Origin: Tragulus kanchil
Lineage: Eukaryota > Chordata > Mammalia > Artiodactyla > Tragulidae
DNA: 64,000 nt
Direction of reading: 5' to 3'
Assembly: GCA_022376925.1 (NCBI GenBank)
Contig: JAIOJX010000025.1
Span: 99,537,608 to 99,601,607, forward strand
Shown here one piece after another: positions 11,299 to 23,585 of the stretch (position 1 is its first letter; each line of letters begins with the position of its first letter). A program made the translations under genes and the position numbers. The notes beneath the pieces are model-generated. The model saw only the letters and a program-made list of their open reading frames with translations, did not search any database and was not told the DNA's origin.

Positions 11299-12281
11299 CT
11301 AAAAAGAAATAAAAACACAATTTGATACAGCATTTCTAAAAAAGAAGTAAAACACAAACTCTAATAAAATGCTCTGTCAAATGATGTGTTATAACCCTCT
11401 GGATTTTGAACCATTTACTTAGCAAAATAGTTCACGCATTCCTAATCATCATTTCCAGCATTCTTCGTGGGCCTAAACCACTCCTTAGGTTTAACATTCT
11501 CACTTCCTTTTTAATAATTGTATTCTTTATTTTGGGTGTGCTGGGTCTTCCTTGATGTCATTGTCCCAAGATACCTTCTATTTGAAGAGCCTCATGCTCA
11601 AAGCACAACTCTGGGGAAAGCCAGTGAGAGAAAGATAGATTATATAGACATTGAAACACACCCAGGACTCAGGGACTATGGTCCTTCAGCCTACCTTCAC
11701 TCGATCCTAAAATAGTTACCTTACTCCATCCTTCCCCACTTACTTCTCATTGCATTTTAAATTAGTTGAATAAACTGATATGAACATCTTAATTTGATCT
11801 GTGAGCCTTCTTCCTTAGATAGTCACCTAAAAATGTATTGGGGTCCCCACTATTGCCTCAGGTGATATCCCATACAATATAGGTTACTACATAATCCACA
11901 TGATGTTAAAATTGCATCTGTTCCCACGTAAAACATTATATGAGAGCAAAAAGGTGACAGGCCAAATAAGTTAACATGGTTTGAGTATATTCTCTTTGTA
12001 TCTCACTTCAGCCACTCTCTTTATTCTGTGTACAGTATTTATTAAAATGCTGTTAGAAATCAAGATGTAATCCTTCTATGTTTTATAATAACTTTGCAGA
12101 CAAACAATAAACTATTTCTCCCCATTCCAGATTTTTCATCACGACATTTCTCCACCACCACAGAAAATGTATTAGATTTCTTAAAAAGTGATTTTAGGAT
12201 GATAATTGCAATCATTTAACTTTTCAAATTAAAAAATGAAAATGGCCCAAAGGCTCGCTGTGTCAGCGAGGCGTTTCTTAC

Positions 12282-12389
12282 TTCTTTAGTGATGTAGCCG
12301 TCTTTATTTATGTCATACAAATTAAATGCCCAGTTGAGTTTTTCCTGTACTGTCCCTCGAAGCAAAATAGAAAGACCCTTGATGAAATC
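12282..12389 (-). CDS. KCNIP4: KCNIP4 exon, EF-hand 3 (copy B, intact)
   Basis: A 108-nt exon (36 codons) from [10 protein letters not shown] to [14 protein letters not shown], with the donor GTAAGA; the acceptor precedes GATTTC on the gene strand. With the E that opens the next exon it completes the canonical loop [12 protein letters not shown] (EF-hand 3). Length and phase match the KChIP gene structure, so this is the copy to trust. It joins SFE of the 71-nt exon upstream to EML of the linker exon downstream. Confidence 0.94.
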
Positions 12390-12599
12390 CTAAAAAGAAA
12401 TAAAAACACAATTTGATACAGCATTTCTAAAAAAGAAGTAAAACACAAACTCTAATAAAATGCTCTGTCAAATGATGTGTTATAACCCTCTGGATTTTGA
12501 ACCATTTACTTAGCAAAATAGTTCACGCATTCCTGATCATCTTTTTCCAGCATTCTTCGTGGGCCTAAACCACTCCTTAGGTTTAACATTCTCACTTCC

Positions 12600-12905
12600 T
12601 TTTTTAATAATTGTATTCTTTATTTTGGGTGTGCTGGGTCTTCCTTGCTTTTCTCTAGTAGCCACGAGTGGAGGCTACTCTGTTACAGTGACAGGATTCT
12701 CATTACAGTGGCTTCTCCTGTTGTGGCTCCAGGACACCTGGGTTTTAGTAGTTGCTGCTCCTGGGCTCTAGAGCACAGGCTCAATATTGTGGCTCATGAG
12801 TTAGTTGCTCCAAGGCACGTGGGATCTTCCTAGACCAGGAATCAATCCTGTGTTTTCTGCACTGGCAGGTGGATTTTTCATACCACTGAGCCACCAGGGA
12901 AGCCC
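12600..12905 (-). mobile_element. CHR-like tRNA-derived SINE
   Basis: An older cetartiodactyl-type SINE on the minus strand, with its head at the right (CCACTGAGCCACCAGGGAAG) and AT-rich tail at the left. AACATTCTCACTTYC flanks it at 12585-12599 and 12906-12920, a 15-bp target-site duplication with one mismatch. The junction of duplication 3 falls inside this element's tail region. Confidence 0.85.
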
Positions 12906-13066
12906 AACATTCTCACTTTCTAATTGGAAAGTGTGACTTAAGCCAACTGGAAATTGTGTCAGGTAATCCAGAAATTAGACCCATAAGCATGTGTATAAGT
13001 GGTTTTACCTCCCACTACAAGTGCATACTATTCTTTTACTAAAAAGAATCTAATGATGTGTCTTTT

Positions 13067-13301
13067 TTTCTCTTTTTTCCCATCATGCCTCTTGTATTTA
13101 TATTTATTTTCATCAGTCTTTATATTCTTTGGCATGTGTGGGCTTCCCATTGCAGCAGCCCCTCTCACTGCAGAGCACTGACTGTTAATTGTGCACATCG
13201 GTCCAGCTGCTCCACGGCACGTGGGATATTCCCAAGCCAGAGATCGACCTGGTGTCCCTTGCATTGCAAGGTGGTTACCCACTGGACCACCAGGGAAGCC
13301 C
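13067..13301 (-). mobile_element. tRNA-derived T+ type SINE, diverged
   Basis: Minus-strand head CCCACTGGACCACCAGGGAA at the right and a body matching the family at 356 and 53491. The shared flank ATGTGTCTTTT (13056-13066 and 13306-13316) is a probable target-site duplication. The tail is AT-rich and lacks the GC-rich segment. Confidence 0.82.
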
Positions 13302-13549
13302 GATAATGTGTCTTTTAAAGATGACTCATGTTAATGTTTGGCAGAAATAAACACAACTCTGTAAAGCAATTATCCTTCAATTAAAAAAATAAATTTAAAA
13401 TTAAAAAAAATATCTTCAAAAAGCAAAAATACAAGCACATACATAGCACACTTCCCACGGGAAAGATCTGCTAACAAGAAATGTGTGCTGTCCTTAAGAT
13501 ATGGGCCAAGTGAAGCCTTTACTTAGAGGTTAAGTTATAATGTGAGTAT

Positions 13550-13735
13550 GGGCAGTGGTTAAGAGCCCAGAGCTGGAAACCAGGCAACCGGAATTCAAAT
13601 TCCAGATGTATCTCCTCTTAGCTCTGTGCCTTCAGACAACGGAACATCCTTTTACCTCAGTTTTCGTGAATGCAGATTACAGTAACTTCTTAAAGTTTTG
13701 ATGAGGATTAAAAGAATTAAGCTGCTTATAAAAGT
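13550..13735 (+). mobile_element. MIR SINE
   Basis: GGTTAAGAGCCCAGAGCTGG, the CTCTGTGCCTTCAGACAA region and a GATGAGGATTAAAAGAATTA segment follow the MIR order. Ancient and diverged. Confidence 0.75.
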
Positions 13736-14736
13736 GTGTGGCGAGAAGTGTCTGTCAAGCAAATGGAACCTGCAGTCAAGATAAAGGTTAGGCCAGTTTG
13801 ATTGAATTTCAGGTAAACCAGATTAACTTGATCAAGTTCATATATAGTTGTTGTTCATCCAGCAGGGTTAGCATTTCAATACAGTGAATTTTGAGTTCAC
13901 ACGCAGTGTCAGATAGGAGTGAAAGAGCAGAAGGGGATTCCAGGAGTAGCCTCTGGGTGAATTTGTATTTTTGCTCTACACTTTTACATTCCAACATTCT
14001 GTAGTTGTTTTCCTGTATCAGTTTTTTTACATTTTTAAGATGGGTGACATTCATCCATTAAAAATGTAACAATATGTTTGATGAAAAAAAAGTCCTGCTC
14101 CCAATCCTGGACCCCAGACCCTATTTTTTTCTTCTAGACAACAAACGTTAGTACCTTCTCTTCTCCTTTTACAAAAAATGATAGTGTAACAGGCTGTTTC
14201 ATGTTTTTTAAAAAACTTAGCAATAAAACTTAGAAATAATTCCTATTTTTCATCATGACATATGTATGAACGTACCATAGTTTATTTAGCCAATCTCCCA
14301 TTAATGAATAAAGATTTCCAGGCTCATTAGAAAGCTACAAAGAGTGACTTTATATGTAAGTAATGTATATGTTTAATAAGTATATTTGCAGGATAAGTTC
14401 CTAGAAGCAGAGCTTCTTGGTCAAAAGATTTGAACACTGATAAATTTTATATACTTATTTTCAAATTGCCCCTCCAATTCCCTTCTCAAAATCTATGTAT
14501 AAGAATATTATAGCTTGTCAATACTATAGGACATCACACTTCTGACCTTTCTCAATCTTATATATTAATATTTCTGTCTCAAGTTACTAAAGTTTGTATT
14601 TATTCTATTATGAATAAATTTGAGCATTATTTCAAAATGTCTTGATTCATAGAAACTCTTCACATATTAGTGAAATTAGCCCTGGTCTGAAATATATCTT
14701 CAAGTATCCTTTCCTAGTTTGTCATTACTTTTTTTA
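13736..14736 (-). other. KCNIP4 intron, no exon seen
   Basis: AT-rich intron between the 71-nt exon and the EF-hand 3 exon. An open frame at 13809-14054 on the minus strand has no recognisable domain and no splice context. Nothing else was recognised. Confidence 0.45.
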
Positions 14737-14750
14737 TTACATTGATTTTT

Positions 14751-17700
14751 TTTTTTATTTATTAATTAATTAATTTATTTATTTATTTTTGTACATGTAT
14801 GTTCCCAGATCAATCAGATGCATATCCCTTGGCCCTCCCCCCACCCAGGTTCCCCCCCCCCCATCCCTCCAAACCATTGCTCCAAGTGGTTGTAGGTACT
14901 CCTATTCCCCTAGCACAATGACAATAGCTATCTTTTCTACACATGACAGTATAGGTTCCCATGTTACTCCCTCCCATTATTCGGTCTCCACAATGTCTTT
15001 ATGTCTATTCTCTGTTTTTTCATGAGTTCACTGTGTGTGTTATCATGACCGTCTTACTAGATCCCATATATATGAGTTAGTATACTATACTTGTCTTTCT
15101 CTTTTTGACTTACTTCACTTTTTATGATAGGTTCTAAAGCCAGCCACCTCATTAGGACTGAGTCTTCTGCATTTCTTTTAACAGCTGAGTAGTATTCCAT
15201 TGTATATATGTACCAGAGCTTCTGGATCCATTCATTTGTCGATGGACATCTAGGTTGCTTCCTTGTTCTGGCTATTGTATAAAGAGCTGCAATGAACATT
15301 GGGGTACAGGTGCCTCTTTCAGTTTTGATTTCATCAGGATATAGGCCTAATAGTGGGATTGCTGGGTCATAGGGTGCTTCTATTTTTAGTTTTTTAAGGA
15401 ATCTCCATATTGTCTTCCATAGAGGTTGTATTAATTTACATTCCCACCAGCAATGCAAGAGGGTTCCCTTTTTTCCACACCCTCTCCAGCATTTGTTGTC
15501 TGTCGATTTGTTGATGATGGCCATTCTGACAGGTGTGAGGTGGTATCTCATTGTGGTTTTAATTTGCATTTCTCTAATAATAAGCGAGGTTGAGCATCGT
15601 TTCATGTGCTTTTGGACCATTTGTATGTCCTCTTTGGAGAGGCGTCTCTTTAGATCTTTTTCCCATTTTTTGATTGGGCTGCTCATTTTCCCTGTGCTGA
15701 GTTGTCTGAGTTGCTTGTAGATTTTGGAGATTAATTCTTTGTCTGTTGTTTCATTTGCTATGATTTTCTCCCACTCTGTGGGGTGTCTGTTGAACTTTTT
15801 TGTAATTTCTTTTGCTGTACAAAAGCTTTTAAGTTTCATGAGGTCCCATATGTTCATTTTTCTTTTCAGTTCTGCTATTTTAGTTGGTGGGTCAGAGAAG
15901 ATCTTGCTTTGATTGATGTCCTTGAGGGTTTTGCCTATATTCTCCTCTAAGAGTTTGATGGTTTCTGGTCTTACATTGAGGTCTTTAATCCATTTTGAGT
16001 TGATCTTAGTGTATGGTGTCAGGGAATGTTCCAATTTCATTTTTTTGCATGTAGCTGTCCAATTCTCCCAGCACCACTTGTTAAAGAGATTGTCTTTGTC
16101 CCATTTTATAGTTTCTCCTCCTTTATCAAAAATAAGGTACCCATAGGTGCGTGGGTTGATCTCTGGGTTCTCAATTTTTTGTTAAAGAGTTCTGTCATTT
16201 TGTCTCATAGGTTCTAAAGCCAGCCACCTCATTAGGACTGAGTCTTCTGCATTTCTTTTAACAGCTGAGTAGTATTCCATTGTATATATGTACCAGAGCT
16301 TCTGGATCCATTCATTTGTCGATGGACATCTAGGTTGCTTCCTTGTTCTGGCTATTGTATAAAGAGCTGCAATGAACATTGGGGTACAGGTGCCTCTTTC
16401 AGTTTTGATTTCATCAGGATATAGGCCTAATAGTGGGATTGCTGGGTCATAGGGTGCTTCTATTTTTAGTTTTTTAAGGAATCTCCATATTGTCTTCCAT
16501 AGAGGTTGTATTAATTTACATTCCCACCAGCAATGCAAGAGGGTTCCCTTTTCTCCACACCCTCTCCAGCATTTGTTGTCTGTCGATTTGTTGATGATGG
16601 CCATTCTGACAGGTGTGAGGTGGTATCTCATTGTGGTTTTAATTTGCATTTCTCTAATAATAAGCGAGGTTGAGCATCGTTTCATGTGCTTTTGGACCAT
16701 TTGTATGTCCTCTTTGGAGAGGCGTCTCTTTAGGTCTTTTTCCCATTTTTTGATTGGGCTGCTCATTTTCCCTGTGCTGAGTTGTCTGAGTTGCTTGTAG
16801 ATTTTGGAGATTAATTCTTTGTCTGTTGTTTCATTTGCTATGATTTTCTCCCACTCTGTGGGGTGTCTGTTGAACTTTTTTGTAATTTCTTTTGCTGTAC
16901 AAAAGCTTTTAAGTTTCATGAGGTCCCATATGTTCATTTTTCTTTTCAGTTCTGCTATTTTAGTTGGTGGGTCAGAGAAGATCTTGCTTTGATTGATGTC
17001 CTTGAGGGTTTTGCCTATATTCTCCTCTAAGAGTTTGATGGTTTCTGGTCTTACATTGAGGTCTTTAATCCATTTTGAGTTGATCTTAGTGTATGGTGTC
17101 AGGGAATGTTCCAATTTCATTTTTTTGCATGTAGCTGTCCAATTCTCCCAGCACCACTTGTTAAAGAGATTGTCTTTGTCCCATTTTATAGTTTCTCCTC
17201 CTTTATCAAAAATAAGGTACCCATAGGTGCGTGGGTTGATCTCTGGGTTCTCAATCTTGTTCCATTGATCTATAGTTCTGTTTTTGTGCCAGTACCATAC
17301 TGTCTTGATAACTGTTGCTTTGTAGTAGAGTCTGAAGTTAGGAGGCTGATCCTCCAACTCCATTTTTCTTCCTCAGGATTGCTTTGGCTATTCGAGGTCT
17401 TCTGTGTTTCCATATGAACTGTGTTATTATTTGGTCTAGTTCTGTGAAAAATGTCAGTGGTAGTTGAATAGGTATTGCATTGAATCTGTAGATGATATTT
17501 GGAAGTATGGTCATTTTCACAATATTGATTCTTCCAATCCAGGAACATGGAATATCTCTCCATCTGTTTAAGTCTTCTTTAATGTCTCTCATGAGTGTCT
17601 TGTAATTTTCTGTGTACAATTCTTTTGTTTCTTTGGGTAGGTTTATTCCTAGATATTTGATTCTTTTGGTTGCAATGGTGAAGGGGATTGCCTCTTTGAT

Positions 17701-18683
17701 TTCATTTTCTGATTTTTCATTGTTTGTGTATAGGAATGCCAGTGACTTCTGTGTGTTGACTTTATATCCTGCAACTTTGCTGAATTCATTGATTAATTCT
17801 AGTAGCTTTGTAACCGTGTCTTTGGGATTTTCTATGTATAATATCATGTCGTCTGCAAAAAGAGAGAGCTTGACTTCTTCCTTTCCAATCTGGATTCCTT
17901 TGATTTCTTTCTCTTGTCTTATTGCTGTTGCTAGGACTTCCAGGACTATGTTGAATAGCAGTGGTGAAAGTGGGCACCCCTGTCTTGTTCCTGATCTTAG
18001 AGGGAATGCTTTCAGTTTTTCACCATTAACAATAATGTTCGCTGTAGGTTTCTCATAGATGGCTTTTATTATGTTGAGATAGGTTCCTTCTATGCCCATG
18101 TTCTGAAGAGTTTTGATCATAAATGGATGTTGTACTTTGTCGAAGGCTTTTTCTGCATCTATTGAGATGATCATGTGATTTTTGTCTTTCAAATTGTTGA
18201 TATGGTGTATCACGTTGATTGATTTGCGGATGTTGAAGAAGCCTTGCATGCCTGGGATGAACCCAACTTGATCGTGATGTATGAGTTTTTTGACATGTCG
18301 TTGAATTCTGTTTGCTAGGATTTTATTGAGGATCTTGGCATCTAAGTTCATCAGTGAAATTGGCCTATAGTTTTCCTTTTTTGTGTTGTCTTTGCCTGGT
18401 TTGGGTATCAGGGTGATGGTGGCCTCGTAGAATGTGTTTGGGAGTTTTCCTTCCTGTGCAGTTTTTTGAAAGAGTTTTAGAAGGACAGGCATTAGCTCTT
18501 CTTTAAATGTTTGGTAGAATTCGGCTGTGAAGCCATCTGGTCCTGGGCTTTTATTTTTGGGTAGATTTTTAATCACAAAGTTGATTTCTGAGCTTGTGAT
18601 TGGGTTGTTCAAAGTCTCTGTTTCTTCCTGGCTCAGTCTTGGGAGATTAATCCTGTCCAAGAAACTGTCCATTTCTTCCAAGT
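14751..18683 (-). mobile_element. L1 LINE, 5'-truncated, ORF2 RT and C-terminus
   Basis: A minus-strand L1 with its A-rich tail at the left (T-run near 14751) and 3' UTR to about 15100. ORF2 occupies the rest. The segment 17338-18681 encodes the reverse transcriptase core, with [27 protein letters not shown], the [12 protein letters not shown] motif and the catalytic FADDMILY (about 17840-17860). The ORF2 C-terminus, including a cysteine-rich CWRGCG/HCWWECK segment, follows in another frame. Near 17340-17360 two single-base losses disrupt the frame. The TTACATTGATTTTT duplication at 14737-14750 and 18684-18697 shows target-primed insertion with 5' truncation. About 1080 bp is the duplication described next, so the true element is about 2.85 kb. 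Confidence 0.93.
15127..17255. repeat. Tandem duplication 4 inside the L1, period 1080 bp, 31-bp filler
   Basis: Copy A is 15127-16175 and copy B 16207-17255. The spacer 16176-16206 matches neither flank exactly. Only two substitutions were seen (near 15473/16553 and 15653/16733). A tandem internal duplication of an L1 ORF2 segment of the same size as the other blocks fits an assembly join better than retrotransposition. Confidence 0.93.
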
Positions 18684-18784
18684 TTACATTGATTTTTATA
18701 AAGTAGATATCTTTTTATTTTTATATCCTAGAATTAGTCAGCCTTTTACCTTATATCTTTTTGTTTCTGTCATATTCACCATAA

Positions 18785-18910
18785 GTTTTAGAACATTAGG
18801 TAGAGATGGGGTTCAGTCCTGGTTCTGCTCTTTATTAAGTATGTGACTTTGGACAAGTCATTTAACCTAGGTTTGCAATTCCTCATCTCTAATATGTGGC
18901 AAGTAGTATA
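18785..18910 (+). mobile_element. MIR SINE fragment
   Basis: GTATGTGACTTTGGACAAGT and CATTTAACCTAGGTTTGCAA correspond to the MIR core, followed by CTCATCTCTAATATG. Confidence 0.7.
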
Positions 18911-18949
18911 GGTCTTTTATTTTTTTATCTACAACTCACTGCATCCAAG

Positions 18950-18973
18950 TTTGTTTGTTTGTTTGTTTGTTTT
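18950..18973. repeat. (TTTG)n simple repeat
   Basis: About six perfect TTTG units, possibly polymorphic. Confidence 0.9.
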
Positions 18974-19499
18974 AAATAAACTAACAAGAACAGTTATTGG
19001 GGAGATATGGGAGGTGGTGAATTTTGGTGCCAAAACTCATTGAACGCCAAAGCCTGAACTAAAATCCATGAAACTATGCTAATATCTATATCTGTCATTT
19101 ATCATTTAGTATCCATCATCAATCACATTAATCCAGACAGTAAATTCTATTTTAATACTTCAAATCGTAGTAGCTTGACACAGTGTAAGCTTGTCTATCA
19201 CTCACATGCAGTGTAATGTGAGTGGGGACGGAGTTCTCTTCCATGCAGTCATTCAGAGATGCAGGATTCTACTTTGCTTCATGACAAATGGAAATATGTC
19301 CTCCACAGACAGGAAGAGTGAGGAAGGAGACATAGTCACTGCCACCAATCTCCCCCATTGCTCGAAACTTGGTCTTGGTCCTACCTAGCTGCAAGAGAGG
19401 CTGTGAATATGGCCTAATCATGTGATCATAAAGTAGAGCACATGGACATAGGATCAGGAGCACACTGTCAACAATAAATGGACCACAGTGTACTACTGA

Positions 19500-19785
19500 T
19501 CCCTTGCACAGCAAGGAGATCAAGCCAGTAAATCCTAGAAGAAATCAACCCTGAATATTCATTGGAAGGACTGATGCTGAAGCTGAAGCTACAATACTTT
19601 GGCCACCTGATGCAAAGAGAGCAGGAGGATAAGGCCTTGACAGAGGATGATATGGTTGGATGGCATCACAGCTTCAATGTATGTGAGTTTGAGCGATCTC
19701 TGAAGATGGAGAAGGACAGGGAAGCCTGGCATGCTGCAGTTTATGGAGTTGCAGTGGGTTAAACACAACTTAGGAAATGAACAAA
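19500..19785 (+). mobile_element. BovB (RTE) LINE 3' end
   Basis: The frame MEGLMLKLKLQYFGHLM followed by [13 protein letters not shown] is the C-terminal end of the BovB open reading frame, here interrupted. The upstream text TGCACAGCAAGGAGATCAAG also matches. BovB is the autonomous RTE-clade LINE that mobilises ruminant BovA SINEs. This is a 5'-truncated, inactive copy, repeated at 20604. Confidence 0.88.
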
Positions 19786-19974
19786 ACATAGTTTTGTTGT
19801 GCAAATGTTGCACTGTTCATTATAACATACTGCAGATGCTGTAGGAAAATTTAATAATATATAGTATATGCATAGTGTTGCATGTCTAAAATTTGCAAGA
19901 CTCTGAATAACAAATTCTGCTGAATGAGGAATTCAGGTGAGAGACTGGGGACCTATATGTGCCTTGTCTTTAGG

Positions 19975-20190
19975 ATAGCACAATTGCTAAGAGATGCATT
20001 CTGGGCCGGCTGCTTGAGTTTGAATCCTGGCTCTCCTACTTTTCTAGCTGTGTGACCTCAGTCAGATTGCTTCCCTTCTCTGTGAATCTCTTTCTAGTAT
20101 TCTAAAATGATGACAATCATACCTATGAAGATTAAGTTAGTGTGTAAAATTCCCTCTGCATATTGCCTGGCTCATGACGAGCACTGAACA
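19975..20190 (+). mobile_element. MIR SINE
   Basis: The order GCTGCTTGAGTTTGAATCCT, then CTAGCTGTGTGACCTCAGTC, then GCCTGGCTCATGACGAGCAC follows MIR. Repeated at about 21079-21294 by duplication 5. Confidence 0.8.
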
Positions 20191-20603
20191 AGAGTCAGCT
20201 GGTCTTACTGTGCGTTGGTATTATTGATACTGTTGTGAATGTTATTTTCACACACTTAATACCAAGACTGACACACAATAAATGCTTGTTTCATAATCAG
20301 ATGCAGAGCTATCTTTCCCTGCCTCACAGAGAGTTCCCCTGGCCTGTGCTTGTGTGTTCCCTGTTATGGATTCTACTTTGCTTCATGACAAATGGAAATA
20401 TGCCCTCCACAGACAGGAAGAGTGAGGAAGGAGACATAGTCACTGCCACCAATCTCCCCCATTGCTCGAAACTTGGTCTTGGTCCTACCTAGCTGCAAGA
20501 GAGGCTGTGAATATGGCCTAATCATGTGATCATAAAGTAGAGCACATGGACATAGGATCAGGAGCACACTGTCAACAATAAATGGACCACAGTGTACTAC
20601 TGA

Positions 20604-20889
20604 TCCCTTGCACAGCAAGGAGATCAAGCCAGTAAATCCTAGAAGAAATCAACCCTGAATATTCATTGGAAGGACTGATGCTGAAGCTGAAGCTACAATA
20701 CTTTGGCCACCTGATGCAAAGAGAGCAGGAGGATAAGGCCTTGACAGAGGATGATATGGTTGGATGGCATCACAGCTTCAATGTATGTGAGTTTGAGCGA
20801 TCTCTGAAGATGGAGAAGGACAGGGAAGCCTGGCATGCTGCAGTTTATGGAGTTGCAGTGGGTTAAACACAACTTAGGAAATGAACAAA
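20604..20889 (+). mobile_element. BovB 3' end (copy within duplication 5)
   Basis: The same BovB fragment as at 19500, shifted by 1104 bp. It is not an independent insertion. Confidence 0.88.
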
Positions 20890-21417
20890 ACATAGTTTTG
20901 TTGTGCAAATGTTGCACTGTTCATTATAACATACTGCAGATGCTGTAGGAAAATTTAATAATATATAGTATATGCATAGTGTTGCATGTCTAAAATTTGC
21001 AAGACTCTGAATAACAAATTCTGCTGAATGAGGAATTCAGGTGAGAGACTGGGGACCTATATGTGCCTTGTCTTTAGGATAGCACAATTGCTAAGAGATG
21101 CATTCTGGGCCGGCTGCTTGAGTTTGAATCCTGGCTCTCCTACTTTTCTAGCTGTGTGACCTCAGTCAGATTGCTTCCCTTCTCTGTGAATCTCTTTCTA
21201 GTATTCTAAAATGATGACAATCATACCTATGAAGATTAAGTTAGTGTGTAAAATTCCCTCTGCATATTGCCTGGCTCATGACGAGCACTGAACAAGAGTC
21301 AGCTGGTCTTACTGTGCGTTGGTATTATTGATACTGTTGTGAATGTTATTTTCACACACTTAATACCAAGACTGACACACAATAAATGCTTGTTTCATAA
21401 TCAGATGCAGAGCTATC

Positions 21418-23585
21418 TTTCACTGCCTCACAGAGAGATCCTCTGGCCTGTGCTTGAATGTGTTCCCTGTTATAAGATCACTCTGCAATGAGATGGCCGA
21501 GTTCATTTTTAACTGGCTTCATCAGAAAGATGTCCTTTGTAGTAACTGCTGTGGTTAATATCTAATAAATATTGACCACATATTTGGTGCCAAGCACTCA
21601 GCCAAGCCCTTAAGTGACACCACTTTGTCATCCTTCCATGACCCTGTGAAGTGACTTTCCTTGCTGATGTTTCACAGAGATGAACACTAAGTCTCAGAGG
21701 GTCTCACAATATCTCACAGCCACTCGGTAGCAAAGGATCCAGTCATATCTTGATCCAGGGCCACTCCTATCTTATTCACTCCGCCCTTTGGGTTTCAGCA
21801 AATTAAGTAGGAAACTTCCATTTCCCTTTATCTTGGATCAGGATGTCTCTGCTGTACCTCCTAGATCTACTGCTGCTCAAAATATGTTATTGCTTTATCA
21901 TTTCACTTTCTAGAGACTTTTCAGGTAGCTAATCTATTTAGAAAAATAAATCCATTAGTTTGTCTTTAAAAAGACATTTTCTACCAACATGCTTATAGAC
22001 TATAGCCATTACAACTAATTTCCCAAATTGTCATCAACATTCATCACAATTACTGAGATGAATATTACATAAATACCATAATAGCAACATTATGCATGGT
22101 CCCATATCATTAACAACCAGGCTAAATTTACATGTGAAATTGGATACTGTGCTATGAGTAAGTGACGGTACATTTCAGATATGTAATTTTAAGTAATGAA
22201 ATCACTAGCAGACTTTTCCTTACCCATAACCTAGCTATGAAAGATTTTATTAGGTGAACTGAAACATTTGACTTCTATGTCATGGCTAAACTAAGGCTGT
22301 GCCGGAATTAATCTTGTTGGTAAAGTGTAGCAAGCGGGTGATCATAAGCTGCCAAAGCAGAAGAAACAGGACAAGGGACCGGTACCTATGCCCGCTCTCA
22401 TCTTCCTCACTAATTGCTGCTGCACTGGGGCCAACCCAACTGCCGTTGCCTGGACCACTGCCAGCTTCTTGGTCTATACCTATACCTGGGACTTAACTGG
22501 CTTCATCAGAATTTCACTGCCTCACAGAGAGATCCTCTGGCCTGTGCTTGAATGTGTTCCCTGTTATAAGATCACTCTGCAATGAGATGGCCGAGTTCAT
22601 TTTTAACTGGCTTCATCAGAAAGATGTCCTTTGTAGTAACTGCTGTGGTTAATATCTAATAAATATTGACCACATATTTGGTGCCAAGCACTCAGCCAAG
22701 CCCTTAAGTGACACCACTTTGTCATCCTTCCATGACCCTGTGAAGTGACTTTCCTTGCTGATGTTTCACAGAGATGAACACTAAGTCTCAGAGGGTCTCA
22801 CAATATCTCACAGCCACTCGGTAGCAAAGGATCCAGTCATATCTTGATCCAGGGCCACTCCTATCTTATTCACTCCGCCCTTTGGGTTTCAGCAAATTAA
22901 GTAGGAAACTTCCATTTCCCTTTATCTTGGATCAGGATGTCTCTGCTGTACCTCCTAGATCTACTGCTGCTCAAAATATGTTATTGCTTTATCATTTCAC
23001 TTTCTAGAGACTTTTCAGGTAGCTAATCTATTTAGAAAAATAAATCCATTAGTTTGTCTTTAAAAAGACATTTTCTACCAACATGCTTATAGACTATAGC
23101 CATTACAACTAATTTCCCAAATTGTCATCAACATTCATCACAATTACTGAGATGAATATTACATAAATACCATAATAGCAACATTATGCATGGTCCCATA
23201 TCATTAACAACCAGGCTAAATTTACATGTGAAATTGGATACTGTGCTATGAGTAAGTGACGGTACATTTCAGATATGTAATTTTAAGTAATGAAATCACT
23301 AGCAGACTTTTCCTTACCCATAACCTAGCTATGAAAGATTTTATTAGGTGAACTGAAACATTTGACTTCTATGTCATGGCTAAACTAAGGCTGTGCCGGA
23401 ATTAATCTTGTTGGTAAAGTGTAGCAAGCGGGTGATCATAAGCTGCCAAAGCAGAAGAAACAGGACAAGGGACCGGTACCTATGCCCGTCTCTCATCTTC
23501 CTCACTAATTGCTGCTGCTGCACTGGGGCCAACCCAACTGCCGTTGCCTGGACCACTGCCAGCTTCTTGGTCTATACCTATACCT
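21418..23585. repeat. Tandem duplication 6, period 1094 bp, with templated filler
   Basis: Copy A is 21418-22487 and copy B 22512-23585. The spacer 22488-22511 contains TAACTGGCTTCATCAGAA, which also occurs at about 21510-21527 inside the unit. Copy B has one more CTG-type triplet (GCTGCTGCTGCACTGG) and one extra base near 23489. Confidence 0.93.
21545..21760 (-). mobile_element. MIR SINE
   Basis: CACAGAGATGAACACTAAGT, CTCAGAGGGTCTCACAATAT and CAGCCACTCGGTAGCAAAGG read as the reverse complement of MIR. Repeated at about 22639-22854 by duplication 6. Confidence 0.75.

Larger units (their letters stand above)
10464..12647. repeat. Tandem duplication 3, period 1088 bp at the start
   Basis: Copy A is 10464-11554 and copy B 11552-12647. 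Both begin at TTGATGTCATTGTCCC and end at GGGTCTTCCTTG inside a CHR-like SINE that is complete only after copy B. The copies differ by a 3-bp deletion at the exon edge (copy A), a few substitutions near 11450 against 12540, and homopolymer length. Confidence 0.93.
19264..21471. repeat. Tandem duplication 5, period 1104 bp
   Basis: Copy A is 19264-20367 and copy B 20368-21471, both starting GGATTCTACTTTGCTTCATG. The last about 50 bp of copy A differ from copy B by several substitutions and a small indel, whereas the interior is nearly identical. Poorer agreement at one end looks like a low-quality contig end. The unit contains a BovB 3' end and a MIR. Confidence 0.93.

Noticed and set aside
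15493..18058. Plus-strand open frames opposite the L1
   Set aside because: They are antisense shadows of L1 ORF2.
19562..19762. 66-codon frame MEGLMLKLKL... as a host gene
   Set aside because: It is the C-terminus of the BovB open reading frame; repeated at 20666 by duplication.
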